Positions 8,992 to 20,470 of a DNA stretch of 64,000 nucleotides are shown here, in pieces. The translations under genes and the position numbers were made by a program. The first letter of the stretch is position 1, and every line of letters starts with the position of its first letter. The stretch is from Streptomyces sp. JJ38 (GTDB lineage: Bacteria; Actinomycetota; Actinomycetes; Streptomycetales; Streptomycetaceae). The stretch is from contig NZ_JABLSI010000008.1 in NCBI RefSeq assembly GCF_019303475.1, forward strand, positions 1 through 64,000, written 5' to 3'. The notes under the pieces were generated by a model that was given only the letters and a program-made list of their open reading frames with translations, had not been told where the DNA came from and searched no databases.

Positions 8992-10071
8992 TCATTCCGC
9001 CAGTTGCCGCAGGGCGGTCGGCAGGCTCGTGGGCAGCAGCTTGTCGCTCTCGGCCGTCGCCACACCCACCGAGGTGGCGGTGACGACGAGGGCCGTCAGC
9101 ACGCAGGCCGCCGCGGTGCGGCCGAAGGTGAGCCGGTCGCTGGACCTGCGGATGTCGCGGGCCGGCGGACTGTGCACGGGCTGGGCGGCCGCCAGCCGGT
9201 GCAGCAGCCGGGAGACGAGCGGTCCGCGCGCCTCGGCGTCGACCGCCGCCAGCTCCGGCAGCCGCGCGGACAGCGCCTCCCGCGCGTGCCGCAGCCGGCT
9301 CGCCGTGGCCGGGGTGCTCGCCTCCGTCTCGGCCGCAGTCTCGGCGAGGCCGAGCCCGACGCCGTCGTGGAGCAGCAGCACCCGGCGGTACACGGTGGGC
9401 AGGGAGAGCAGCGCCTCCAGGATCACCCGGTCCTCCGGCAGCCCCGGGTAGGCCTCCTCCGCGCCCAGCCTCGGCCGCAGCCAGTGCCAGGGGGAGAGGG
9501 CCTGCTCGTGGGCGGCGGCCCGCACCCAACCGGCCGGATCCCGGTCGACGGCGACTTCGGGCCACCGTTCCCAGGCGGCGTGGAAGGCACGCCCGACGGC
9601 CCACCTGGCGAGCCTGCGCCGCCCGGTGAGGAGGTACGTCTGCCGGGTGAGGGCGCGGACGTGCCGTTCGTAGAGGGCCTCGAACGCCGCCCGCGCGTCG
9701 GAGCCGTGCCCGTCATCGCGCCCGGAGTCGCGCGCCGGGTGAGCATCGGCCTCGGGAACGGTGTCGGCAGCCGGGGCCTCGGCGGCCGGCGGGGGCTCGG
9801 CCGCGCCTCCGGACGTCCCAAGCTCCCCGGCCTCGGGGGCCTCGGACACCTTCCCCGAGGGCTCCCTCGGCTCGGGCTCCGTCGGCTCGGGCTCCGTCGG
9901 CCCGGGCTCCGTCGGCCCGGGCTCGACCGTCGTGCGGCCGGAGGCGGTCGTCGCGCCCCGCTCGTGGCGCTGCGCGGGCGGCCGGGCCCCCCGCTTGCGG
10001 GCGCGCGCAGCCGCCCGGCGGCGCTGCCGCGCCAACTGCTGGCCGGCCCGGTCTCGCTGCGGTGCGCTCAT
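8992..10071 (-). CDS. Sigma-70-like (ECF-type) protein with C-terminal membrane segment
   Basis: 359 residues from ATG at 10071. The first 30 residues are Arg/Ala rich. Residues 50-70 form a short tandem PGPTE/PEPTE repeat, followed by a disordered acidic region. Residues about 128-190 (FEALYERHVRALTRQTYLLTG and the following helix) resemble sigma region 2. Residues about 217-265 (LEALLSLPTVYRRVLLLHDG, then a helix-turn-helix-like segment) resemble region 4. A single hydrophobic segment (about 318-340) near the C-terminus suggests membrane anchoring, which is unusual for a sigma factor. Divergent from the PerM-like gene. Whether it still initiates transcription is not evident; the region 2 promoter-melting residues look weak. 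Confidence 0.65.
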   Translation of the reverse strand: MSAPQRDRAGQQLARQRRRAAARARKRGARPPAQRHERGATTASGRTTVEPGPTEPGPTEPEPTEPEPREPSGKVSEAPEAGELGTSGGAAEPPPAAEAPAADTVPEADAHPARDSGRDDGHGSDARAAFEALYERHVRALTRQTYLLTGRRRLARWAVGRAFHAAWERWPEVAVDRDPAGWVRAAAHEQALSPWHWLRPRLGAEEAYPGLPEDRVILEALLSLPTVYRRVLLLHDGVGLGLAETAAETEASTPATASRLRHAREALSARLPELAAVDAEARGPLVSRLLHRLAAAQPVHSPPARDIRRSSDRLTFGRTAAACVLTALVVTATSVGVATAESDKLLPTSLPTALRQLAE

Positions 10072-10178
10072 GCGCCCTGCCCACCCTCTGTGACGACGTA
10101 CATACCGTCATAGTGGGCGACACCACGAACTTTCGCCTGCTACCCGGGCGAAACGGGTGTTGTTGGGAGCATGGCCGC

Positions 10179-11780
10179 GTGAGCCGAATGACGCAACAGG
10201 ACGTCGGCCGTGCGGCCGGGCCGGGGGCGGGGCGAGTCCTCGAGGGGGCGCTCGCCGCCGCCTTCGGGCTGGTGGCCGTCGCCATGCCGGCGCTGCTTCT
10301 GTGGATCCTCTCCCCGTACCCGGACGACGGCCCGTACGGCGCGCTGCGGGTCGCCGCCGCGCTGTGGCTGCTGGCCCACGGCGCGGATCTGGTCCGCACG
10401 GACACGCTCAGTGGGGCCGCGGCACCCCTGGGGGTGACGCCCATGCTGCTCACCGCGTTGCCGGTGTTCCTGCTCTACCGCGTGGTCAGGGCCACCGGGG
10501 GCGCGGACCGGCGGTCCCTCGGCCTCGTGTGCGCCGGCTACCTCGCCGTCGGTGCCGGGGCCGCGTGGTTCACCCGGGGCGGCTCCCTGTCCGTCGAGCC
10601 GCTCAGCGCCGCCCTGTACGTGCCGCTGCTCACCCTGGCCACGCTGGCCGCGGGCAGCTGGGTGGCGCGTGGGCGGCCGACGTTGCACCCGCCGGGCTGG
10701 ACGGGGCTCGGCGAGCGCCCGCACGGCCCGTGCCCCGGTGCGGCGCTGCGGGCCGCGGCGGTCGGCGTCGCGGCGCTGTGCGGGGGCGGGGCCCTGCTCG
10801 CCGCCGGTGCCCTCGTCGCGCGCGGCGGTGCGGTCCAGGACGGGTTCGCCCGGCTGGCCGATGGTTGGTCGGGGCAGGTCGCGGTGCTGCTGTTGTGCCT
10901 CGTCCTGGTGCCCAACGCCGCGGTGTGGGGCGCGGCCTACGGGCTCGGCCCCGGCTTCACGCTCGGCGCCGGCAGTGTGGCGGGCCCGGTGCTGACGACG
11001 GCCCCGCCCGGCCTGCCGCCGTTTCCTCTGCTCGCGGCCGTCCCCGGGGAGGGACACGGCGGCCCGCTGCTCTGGGTGGCGGCCGGTGCGGTGCCGCTCG
11101 CGGCGGGTTGGGGGGCGGGGTGGTGCGTCGGTCGGGCGGGGGTGCCCGTGCCGGGTACCCGGCACGGCGCCGCGACGGGCCCGGGGACGGCCGCCACCGC
11201 GGCGCTGGGCGCCCTCGGCTGCGGGCTCGCGGTCGCGGCCCTCGCCGCGTTCTCCGGGGGGCCGCTGGGCCGGGAGGCCCTGGCCGCCGTCGGCCCGACG
11301 TGGTGGCAGGCGGGCGGGGCGGCCCTGGCCTGGACGGCGCTCGTGTCGGTCCCGGCCGCGCTGCTGGTGCGGTGGTGGCGACTGCGCGACCCGCATCCGC
11401 TGCTGGCGGCCGCGCTGCTGTGGCGGCGGGGCGTCACCTGGTGCGCGTCGCTGCGTCCGGCCCCGCCTCAGGAGGCCCGCGGCGAGAGCGAGTGGCACTC
11501 GGGCGGCTCGCGGCACAGCCGCTGGGCCGCGCTGAAGGAGGCGTCCGGCGGGTTGATGCCCGACTTCGAGTCCCGCTGGCGGCCGGAGCCGCCGCCCGTT
11601 CCGCCCCAGCCGACCTCGCCGCCCACCGCGGGTCCACCGGCCGCGGGTCCACCGGGCACGCCGCCGTCGTCCACGCCGCCGGCCGCGGCGGCCCCGCTGA
11701 CCTCGCCGCCGAGGCCGAAGACCCGTCCCAAGCTCCCCCTGCGCCCCACGCCGGGCCCCGGCCGTCACCGCCGCACGTGA
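10179..11780 (+). CDS. DUF6350 / PerM-like polytopic membrane protein
   Basis: About 533 residues from GTG at 10179, which has a GGGAGC ribosome-binding stretch; the ATG at 10188 is an alternative. Many hydrophobic segments span residues 20-440, followed by a cytoplasmic Pro/Thr-rich tail. DUF6350 proteins lie immediately upstream of purN in many actinobacteria. In Mycobacterium the equivalent gene, perM (Rv0955), also sits between sucCD and purNH and is linked to cell division. The assignment combines the membrane profile with this synteny; no catalytic motif is visible. Confidence 0.75.
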   Translation: MSRMTQQDVGRAAGPGAGRVLEGALAAAFGLVAVAMPALLLWILSPYPDDGPYGALRVAAALWLLAHGADLVRTDTLSGAAAPLGVTPMLLTALPVFLLYRVVRATGGADRRSLGLVCAGYLAVGAGAAWFTRGGSLSVEPLSAALYVPLLTLATLAAGSWVARGRPTLHPPGWTGLGERPHGPCPGAALRAAAVGVAALCGGGALLAAGALVARGGAVQDGFARLADGWSGQVAVLLLCLVLVPNAAVWGAAYGLGPGFTLGAGSVAGPVLTTAPPGLPPFPLLAAVPGEGHGGPLLWVAAGAVPLAAGWGAGWCVGRAGVPVPGTRHGAATGPGTAATAALGALGCGLAVAALAAFSGGPLGREALAAVGPTWWQAGGAALAWTALVSVPAALLVRWWRLRDPHPLLAAALLWRRGVTWCASLRPAPPQEARGESEWHSGGSRHSRWAALKEASGGLMPDFESRWRPEPPPVPPQPTSPPTAGPPAAGPPGTPPSSTPPAAAAPLTSPPRPKTRPKLPLRPTPGPGRHRRT

Positions 11781-11808
11781 GCACGGCCCCCCCGGGGCCT
11801 GTGGTGAG

Positions 11809-12648
11809 TCAGCGGGTGATGTCGAGGAGGTTGTTGTCGCGGAAGGGCTCCGGGAGGAGGTCCTCGCACTGCTCGCGGGCCGCCGTGGTGAGGGCGTCGT
11901 CCACGCAGTCGTAGTAGTCCTTGTTGACGAGCTGGAACGTGTAGGTCCCGGCGACGATGAGGAGGGCCAGCCCGGAGAGGACGACGCCGGGGACGGCGGC
12001 ACGGGTCAGAGCGCGACGGCCGGCCTGCTCGTCGTCGGCGGGGTTGGCCGCCGAGCCGCCCAGGTCGGCGACGGCGGTGCGCTGCCCGTCCTCCGTGCGC
12101 TTGACGCCGGGGGCGCCGCGCAGGGCGCTGATGCCCCAGTGCAGGCCGAGGGCGCCGAGCAGCAGGCCGAGGGGCAGGAGGCCGAAGGCCGCGAGGAAGA
12201 GGCCCCACATGCCGGAGAGCAGCGCGTACCGGGCGTGCCGCTGGGCGGGGTCGCGCGGGTCCCAGCGCAGGGGCGGACGTCCGCCCGGGCCCTCGGGGCC
12301 GGAGCCCTGGGGGCCGTTGCCGCCCTGGCCGCCGAAGCCGCCGCTCTGGCGGCCGGGCTGGCGGCTGCTCCACTGGCTGCCCCACTTGCGGCGGGCGGAC
12401 TCGTCCTCGCCGTTCCCGTCCTGGCCCTCGGAGCCGGACCCGGAGCCGGACCCGGAGCCCGAGCCGGAGCCGGAGCCGTTGTCGGAGCCCGGGCCAGAGC
12501 CGGACGGCGGGTTCTGCGGGTAGCGGGGACGCCAGGGCTGGTCGGGCGCGCCCTCGGGCGGGGGCGCGAAGGGGTTGTCCTCCTGCTCGGGCCCGCTGGG
12601 CTGCCCGGCCCGTCCGGAGTCGCGGAAGGCGCGGCGTCGCTCCGTCAT
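11809..12648 (-). CDS. Membrane protein with disordered Gly-Ser N-terminus
   Basis: 279 residues from ATG at 12648. The N-terminal 125 residues are low complexity, including a perfect run of GS dipeptides (about 60-73) and Gly/Gln-rich stretches. Two hydrophobic segments follow (about 148-175, LFLAAFGLLPLGLLLGALGL, and about 218-240). The C-terminal extracytoplasmic tail has two Cys that could pair. It is convergent with the PerM-like gene with only 28 bp between stops. Similar proteins occur beside perM in other actinobacteria, but I recognise no function. Confidence 0.7.
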   Translation of the reverse strand: MTERRRAFRDSGRAGQPSGPEQEDNPFAPPPEGAPDQPWRPRYPQNPPSGSGPGSDNGSGSGSGSGSGSGSGSEGQDGNGEDESARRKWGSQWSSRQPGRQSGGFGGQGGNGPQGSGPEGPGGRPPLRWDPRDPAQRHARYALLSGMWGLFLAAFGLLPLGLLLGALGLHWGISALRGAPGVKRTEDGQRTAVADLGGSAANPADDEQAGRRALTRAAVPGVVLSGLALLIVAGTYTFQLVNKDYYDCVDDALTTAAREQCEDLLPEPFRDNNLLDITR

Positions 12649-12933
12649 GTCGTGTGTGTCTTCCCCTTCGTCCGTCCGCTGCGCCGCCCGTCGGCCAGGC
12701 GGAGGTTACGGAACCGTATGCCAGACGCTACCCGCTGCCCGCCACCCGGTCCCGTGGGGGTGGGGGAGCGGTGCCGGTATCGTTGCTGCCGGTCGGCCGC
12801 TTCGTAGGGTTCCCCGGATTCCTCCGCCTCCGTCGTTCGTCCGATCGCACCAATGTCTTCGCCGGCCGAGAGTGCGGCCGAGACCGTGGACCGAACAAAC
12901 AGACCGAGAAGTAGACCGAGAAAGAGCCTCGTC

Positions 12934-13575
12934 GTGGCTGCTGCTGTGTCCCCTGCCCGGCTTGTGGTGCTCGTATCCGGTTCCGGTACGAACCTGCAGG
13001 CACTCCTGGACGCCGTGGAGCGGCTCGGACCCGAGGCGTACGGCGCCGAGATCGTGGCCGTCGGCGCGGACCGCGGCGGCATCGCGGGGCTGGAGCGCGC
13101 CGAGCGGGCGGGGTTGCCGACCTTCGTCTGCCGGGTGAAGGACTACGCGACGCGGGCCGAGTGGGACGCGGCGCTGGCCGAGGCGACCGCCGCCTTCGAG
13201 CCCGACCTCGTCGTCTCCGCGGGCTTCATGCGCATCGTGGGCAAGGAGTTCCTGGCCCGCTTCGGGGGCCGGTTCGTCAACACGCACCCGGCCCTGCTGC
13301 CCAGCTTTCCCGGCGCCCACGGCGTGCGCGACGCGCTCGCGTACGGCGTGAAGGTGACCGGGTGCACGGTCCACTTCGTCGACGACGGCGTCGACACCGG
13401 CCCGATCATCGCCCAGGGCGTGGTCGAGGTCCGGGACGAGGACTATGCCGACGACGGTGCCGCTCTGCATGAGCGGATCAAGGAAATCGAGCGACGCCTG
13501 CTCGTTGACGTCGTGGGACGCCTCGCCCGCGACGGCTACAGCATTGAGGGACGAAAGGTACGGATTCCGGCATGA
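12934..13575 (+). CDS. purN: Phosphoribosylglycinamide formyltransferase
   Basis: 213 residues from GTG at 12934, preceded by GAAAGAG. A frame open 27 codons further upstream encodes an Arg/Pro-rich stretch unlike the family. The enzyme transfers the formyl group from N10-formyl-THF to GAR in purine synthesis. Visible motifs are [15 protein letters not shown] (phosphate-binding loop), the catalytic region [13 protein letters not shown] and the [14 protein letters not shown] signature. Its stop overlaps the purH start (ATGA), as expected for a coupled pair. Confidence 0.96.
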   Translation: MAAAVSPARLVVLVSGSGTNLQALLDAVERLGPEAYGAEIVAVGADRGGIAGLERAERAGLPTFVCRVKDYATRAEWDAALAEATAAFEPDLVVSAGFMRIVGKEFLARFGGRFVNTHPALLPSFPGAHGVRDALAYGVKVTGCTVHFVDDGVDTGPIIAQGVVEVRDEDYADDGAALHERIKEIERRLLVDVVGRLARDGYSIEGRKVRIPA

Positions 13576-15161
13576 CTGCCGAAGGTACGAAGCGGCCGAT
13601 CCGCCGCGCGCTGGTCAGCGTCTACGACAAGACGGGTCTGGAGGAGCTGGCACGCGGGCTGCACGCGGCCGGCGTACAGCTCGTGTCCACCGGTTCGACG
13701 GCGGCGCGCATCGCCGACGCCGGGGTGCCGGTCACGAAGGTCGAGGAGCTGACCGGCTTCCCCGAGTGCCTGGACGGGCGGGTCAAGACGCTGCACCCCC
13801 GGGTGCACGCGGGCATCCTGGCCGACCGGCGGCTGGAGAGCCACCGCGAGCAGCTCGTCGAACTGGGTGTGGAGCCCTTCGACCTGGTCGTGGTGAACCT
13901 CTACCCGTTCCGGGAGACGGTCGCCTCGGGCGCGTCCGACGACGACTGCGTCGAGAAGATCGACATCGGCGGCCCGTCCATGGTGCGCGCCGCGGCGAAG
14001 AACCACCCCTCGGTCGCCGTCGTCGTGAACCCGGAGCGGTACGGGGACGTGCTGAAGGCCGCCGCGGACGGCGGCTTCGGGCTGGCCGAGCGCAAGCGGC
14101 TGGCCGCCGAGGCCTTCGCCCACACCGCGTCCTACGACGTCGCGGTGGCGAGCTGGTTCGCCGGTGACTACACCGCCGACGACGTGGCCGAGGCCGAGGC
14201 CGAGGGCGAGGGCGAGCGGTTCCCCGCGTTCCTGGGCTCGGCGCACGAGCGCGTCCGCGTGCTGCGCTACGGCGAGAACCCGCACCAGGGCGCCGCGCTG
14301 TACACCGACGGCTCGGGCGGGCTGGCCGCCGCCGAGCAGCTCCACGGCAAGGAGATGTCGTACAACAACTACGTGGACACCGAGGCCGCCCGCCGGGCCG
14401 CCCACGACCACGCCGAGCCCTGCGTGGCCATCATCAAGCACGCCAACCCGTGCGGCATCGCCGTCGGCGCGGACGTCGCCGAGGCGCACCGCAAGGCGCA
14501 CGCCTGCGACCCGCTGTCGGCCTTCGGCGGCGTCATCGCCGTCAACCGCCCGGTGTCGGTGGCGATGGCCGAGCAGGTCGCGGAGATCTTCACCGAGGTC
14601 GTCGTCGCGCCGGAGTACGAGGAGGGCGCGGTGGAGGTGCTGACGCGGAAGAAGAACATCCGTGTGCTGCGCTGCCCGGACGCCCCGGCCGCCCGCACCG
14701 AGCTGCGGCCGATCGAGGGCGGCGCGCTCCTGCAGGCCAAGGACCGGCTCCAGGCGGACGGCGACGACCCCGCGGGCTGGACGCTGGCCACCGGTGAGGC
14801 GCTGGGCGAGGCGGAGCTGGCCGAGCTGGCCTTCGCCTGGCGGGCCTGCCGCGCGGTGAAGTCGAACGCGATCCTGCTGGCCAAGGACGGCGCCACGGTC
14901 GGCGTCGGCATGGGCCAGGTCAACCGGGTGGACTCGGCCCGGCTCGCCGTCCAGCGGGCGGGCGAGGAGCGGGCGGCCGGTTCCTACGCGGCCTCCGACG
15001 CCTTCTTCCCGTTCCCCGACGGGCTGGAGGTGCTGACGGCCGCCGGTGTCAGGGCCGTCGTCCAGCCGGGCGGCTCCGTGCGGGACGAGGCGGTCATCGA
15101 GGCGGCCCGGGCGGCCGGGGTGACGATGTACCTCACCGGCACCCGCCACTTCTTCCACTGA
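13572..15161 (+). CDS. purH: Bifunctional AICAR transformylase / IMP cyclohydrolase
   Basis: 529 residues from ATG overlapping purN by 4 bp. It catalyses the last two steps of IMP synthesis. The N-terminal IMP cyclohydrolase domain (about 1-200) begins [17 protein letters not shown] and contains [10 protein letters not shown]. The C-terminal transformylase domain shows [21 protein letters not shown] and [11 protein letters not shown]. Length is standard. Formate units come from the folate pool that the folD gene further right also feeds. Confidence 0.98.
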   Translation: MTAEGTKRPIRRALVSVYDKTGLEELARGLHAAGVQLVSTGSTAARIADAGVPVTKVEELTGFPECLDGRVKTLHPRVHAGILADRRLESHREQLVELGVEPFDLVVVNLYPFRETVASGASDDDCVEKIDIGGPSMVRAAAKNHPSVAVVVNPERYGDVLKAAADGGFGLAERKRLAAEAFAHTASYDVAVASWFAGDYTADDVAEAEAEGEGERFPAFLGSAHERVRVLRYGENPHQGAALYTDGSGGLAAAEQLHGKEMSYNNYVDTEAARRAAHDHAEPCVAIIKHANPCGIAVGADVAEAHRKAHACDPLSAFGGVIAVNRPVSVAMAEQVAEIFTEVVVAPEYEEGAVEVLTRKKNIRVLRCPDAPAARTELRPIEGGALLQAKDRLQADGDDPAGWTLATGEALGEAELAELAFAWRACRAVKSNAILLAKDGATVGVGMGQVNRVDSARLAVQRAGEERAAGSYAASDAFFPFPDGLEVLTAAGVRAVVQPGGSVRDEAVIEAARAAGVTMYLTGTRHFFH

Positions 15162-15168
15162 GGCGCGT

Positions 15169-15238
15169 CCGGCGGCCGCGGCCGCCGGGCACCGAGGCGA
15201 GCCGTCGCGGGCCCGCGGCCGTCAGGCCGTGGGCCCGC
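15169..15238. terminator. Paired hairpins between purH and the YihY gene
   Basis: A perfect 20-bp palindrome occupies 15169-15188. A second hairpin has arms 15207-15220 and 15225-15238 with loop GTCA and one mismatch. A 15-bp direct repeat (15209-15223 and 15231-15245) is partly built from the same bases. The pair sits between convergent genes and probably terminates both. Confidence 0.75.
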
Positions 15239-15299
15239 GGCCGTCGCCGGGCGTCTGACGGGCCCCGTGTGGCTGACGGGTCCGGCGCGGGCGCGCGCG

Positions 15300-16223
15300 T
15301 CAGGCCGTCCGCTCCTCGGCCGTCGCCGCCCGGCTCTCCTCGTCGTCCCCGCCCGGTTCCGCGGGCGCGTCGTCGCCGTCGCCGTCCGCGGCCGTCCAGG
15401 CCGCGCAGAACAACAGCAGCTTGGCCATCAGGTTGATCCACACCAGCAGGGCGATCGGCACGCCGAAGGCGCCGTACATGTTCTTGGCCGCCACGCCCTT
15501 CAGATAGCCGCCGAGCAGCAGCTTGAGCAGCTCGAAGCCGACGGCGCCCAGCAGGGCGGCGGTGACCAGCGGGCGGCGGGCCGGGCGCACCCCCGGGACG
15601 CGGGTCAGCAGGTAGCAGAGCAGCAGGACGTCGACGCCGATCGCCGCGAGGACGGGGACGGTGCGCAGCAGCCAGCCCACCGGCCCGCCGCGGTCGACGT
15701 CGAGTGCGTCCGCCGCCCAGTCGACCGCCCCGACGGCGAACGCGGAGCCCGCCAGCGACAGCACCACGACGCCGCCCAGCCCGGCGAGCATCGCCAGGTC
15801 CTTCAGCTTCGCCCGGACGGGGTTGACCTCCTCGTCCGGCAGCAGCCAGACCTCGCGCAGGCACTCGCGCAGCGATCCCACCCAGCCGAGCCCGGTGAAC
15901 AGCAGCAGGGCGCCGGCGACGAGGCCGACGGTGGCGGCGTTGTCGACGAAGGACTGGATGCCGATCTGGTCCGAGATGCCGGGCACCTGGTCGGCCAGCC
16001 ACTCCTGGGCGGTGTCGATCTGCTCCTGGCTGAGGAACGCGGCGGCGATCGCGGCCCCGAGGGCGATCATCGGGAACAGGGCCAGAAAGCTGATGAAGGT
16101 GATCGCGGCGGCGAGCCGCGTCCAGTGCGTCGTCTCCAGGCGCTCGTAGGTGTGCCACAGGTGGGTGCGCATCAGCCGCTGGACGAGGGGACCGATGACG
16201 GGCAGTCGGCTCAGCCAATCCAT
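15300..16223 (-). CDS. YihY/BrkB family inner-membrane protein
   Basis: 307 residues from ATG at 16223 ([11 protein letters not shown]); a TTG one codon upstream is possible. The conserved N-terminal segment [19 protein letters not shown] and about six hydrophobic helices match the YihY/virulence-factor BrkB family. The family was once called ribonuclease BN, wrongly. The C-terminal tail is acidic and low in complexity. No substrate is established; a transport or envelope role is usually assumed. Confidence 0.9.
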   Translation of the reverse strand: MDWLSRLPVIGPLVQRLMRTHLWHTYERLETTHWTRLAAAITFISFLALFPMIALGAAIAAAFLSQEQIDTAQEWLADQVPGISDQIGIQSFVDNAATVGLVAGALLLFTGLGWVGSLRECLREVWLLPDEEVNPVRAKLKDLAMLAGLGGVVVLSLAGSAFAVGAVDWAADALDVDRGGPVGWLLRTVPVLAAIGVDVLLLCYLLTRVPGVRPARRPLVTAALLGAVGFELLKLLLGGYLKGVAAKNMYGAFGVPIALLVWINLMAKLLLFCAAWTAADGDGDDAPAEPGGDDEESRAATAEERTA

Positions 16224-16360
16224 CAACCCGTTCTACCCCGGGAACGTTTCCGCGCACCTCGCGACAGGCGGGGAGGCGGGGACGGGCCGGAGGCTACGGA
16301 CGGGCCGGAGACCGCGGGACGGCCGGGGAACCGGCGGCGCACAGGGCGGCGGCCCCTGCG

Positions 16361-16948
16361 CTAGGGCGCCGGGGCCGCCGGACGTGACATCCCCTGGTGG
16401 GGGACGGAGGGCAGGGGCGGTCTGCCGGGGAAGCGGAACTCCCGGACCAGCCGCCACACGCCGTCGTCCACGCCCTGCTCGTAGAGTGCGAAGCCGGTGA
16501 TCAGCCAGGCGGCCTCGAAGTCGGCCAGCTCCTCCTGCGCGCGGTCCATCGCGGCCTCGTCGATGCCGTGCGCGATGGTCACGTGCGGGTGGTACGGGAA
16601 GTTCAGCTCGCGGGCGAGCGGCCCCTCGGGGGCGCGTACCCGCTCCTGGAGGCCCGCGCAGGACGCCGCGCCCTCGGTCAGCCGGACGAAGACGACGGGG
16701 GAGAGGGGCCGGAAGGTGTCCGTGCCGGACAGCTTCAGCGGAAAGGGCTGCCCGGCGGCGGCGACGGAGGCGAGGTGGCCCTCGATGACCGGGCGGTCGG
16801 CCGCCTCGACCTCCGTGGGTGGCAGCAGGGTGATGTGGGTGGGGATGCTGTGGGCCGCGTGGTCCCCGAAGCCGGCGCGCCGCTGCTGGAGCATGCTGCC
16901 GTACGGCTCCGGGACCGCGATCGATACGCCGACCGTGACGGTCCCCAC
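16361..16948 (-). CDS. 2'-5' RNA ligase family (2H phosphoesterase)
   Basis: 195 residues from GTG at 16948, chosen because AGGAGGGAGACGAC precedes it. The two catalytic HxT motifs are present: H38-I-T and H122-V-T, spaced as in 2H phosphoesterases. Such enzymes hydrolyse 2',3'-cyclic or 2'-5' phosphate linkages in RNA or nucleotides. It lies about 100 bp downstream of trpS on the same strand and may share its transcript. Physiological substrate unknown. Confidence 0.88.
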   Translation of the reverse strand: MGTVTVGVSIAVPEPYGSMLQQRRAGFGDHAAHSIPTHITLLPPTEVEAADRPVIEGHLASVAAAGQPFPLKLSGTDTFRPLSPVVFVRLTEGAASCAGLQERVRAPEGPLARELNFPYHPHVTIAHGIDEAAMDRAQEELADFEAAWLITGFALYEQGVDDGVWRLVREFRFPGRPPLPSVPHQGMSRPAAPAP

Positions 16949-17051
16949 GTCGTCTCCCTCCTGCTGTCGCCGTGGCCCGGCGCCCTGCGACCCGCTGTCC
17001 GGTTTCAGGGCTTCCGCGCCGCTTGGGCTTCTCGTCGCTCTTCCGGGCTTC

Positions 17052-19466
<2,415 letters not shown>

Positions 19467-19843
19467 CCCGGCGCTTGGGAGGTCTGAGCTGAGGCGCAGG
19501 GCTGGCGGGCGCAGCCCCCGGCCCCTGGCTCGGTCTGGGCGGAGGGTGCCCCTTCCCGCGCGTGGCCGGGTGCGCGTTCGCTCTGGCCGTTCGCGCGGTT
19601 CCCCGCGCCCCTGCGGGCGCCCCGCCGTCACCAGTGGCGGCGGGGCGGCTACCAGCCGTCGCCGGGCCCGCCGGTCGGCGGTCGGTTACCCGCCGGTCGG
19701 CGGGGAAACCCGGGCGATGGGCGGATTGCGCCCCTCCGCCACATCTGCCAGCGTTCCCAGCGTGGTGTCGACGGCGGCCAGGCCGTCGGCCCCGGGTGCC
19801 GTCGCGGCGGCACTCCGCACAGCACGGGGGAAGAGCAGGAACG
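19467..19843. other. Gene-free stretch between rocD and the LuxR-type regulator
   Basis: 377 bp with no credible gene. It contains the Streptomyces intergenic element GGTTCCCCGCGCCCCT (from 19598) and two hairpins listed separately. The right half (about 19700-19840) should hold the promoter of the LuxR-type gene. I see no convincing -35/-10 pair. Confidence 0.6.
19605..19646. terminator. Double hairpin inside a common Streptomyces intergenic element
   Basis: Stem 1: arms 19605-19610 and 19615-19620, loop CTGC. Stem 2: arms 19619-19627 and 19638-19646, perfectly complementary. The preceding GGTTCCCCGCGCCCC block is a motif seen many times in Streptomyces genomes after genes. Probably terminates rocD. 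Confidence 0.6.
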
Positions 19844-20470
19844 GTGACAGTTCAACGCACGACAGCGATCACCACGATCGGCCTCGCCATCGACAGCGGA
19901 CCGGTGCGGCGCAGGCTCCAGCGGTTGTTCACCGGAGTGGGGTGGCGCACGCTGGAGCCCCAGGCTCCCGGGGACGTACCGCGGTGCGACGTCCTCGTGA
20001 CGGACATGCACCGGCTGGAGGACGTCCGCACGGCCCTTCCCACGCTCGCCCTCGTCTCCGGCACGGGGGCCGTCGGGCTGGGGGCGACCTCCGCCGACCT
20101 GCGGGCCATCGTCGACCGCGACGACCTCGACGGCGCGTTCCTCACCGCCGTGCAGGAGATCCTGGCCGGGCACGGCTGGGTCTCGCCCACCCTCATCCCG
20201 CCGCTGCTGCGCAGCCTGCACCGCCCCTGGCCACCCGCCGGGCGTGGGGCCGACTCCGCGCCGGTGCGGCTCGCGGGGCTCACGGCGCGGGAGAACGAGG
20301 TCGTGGCGCTGGTGGCCCGCGGCATGAGCAACGGCGAGATCGCCGCCGAGCTGCACGTCGCGGAGAGCACCGTGAAGTTCCACATGTCCAACATCCTCCA
20401 GAAGACGGGCCTGCGGGACCGCAGTCAGCTCGCGGCGCGGCTGCCCGGGCCGCTCGCCTGGTCCGCCTGA
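19844..20470 (+). CDS. LuxR/NarL-family transcriptional regulator
   Basis: 208 residues from GTG at 19844 (AGCAGGA upstream). The C-terminal helix-turn-helix (143-200: LTARENEVVALVARGMSNG, then STVKFHMSNILQKTGL) is a clear LuxR-type DNA-binding domain. The N-terminal 120 residues resemble a receiver but lack a convincing phosphoacceptor pocket, so control by phosphorylation is doubtful. It lies at the edge of the RiPP cluster and is the only obvious regulator in it, so it is a candidate pathway regulator. Its 3' end overlaps the convergent rfbB gene by 46 bp. Confidence 0.85.
   Translation: MTVQRTTAITTIGLAIDSGPVRRRLQRLFTGVGWRTLEPQAPGDVPRCDVLVTDMHRLEDVRTALPTLALVSGTGAVGLGATSADLRAIVDRDDLDGAFLTAVQEILAGHGWVSPTLIPPLLRSLHRPWPPAGRGADSAPVRLAGLTARENEVVALVARGMSNGEIAAELHVAESTVKFHMSNILQKTGLRDRSQLAARLPGPLAWSA

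Noticed and set aside
15209..15245. Start of a CRISPR-like or tandem-repeat array
   Set aside because: Only two copies of a GC-rich 15-mer that are part of a terminator hairpin.
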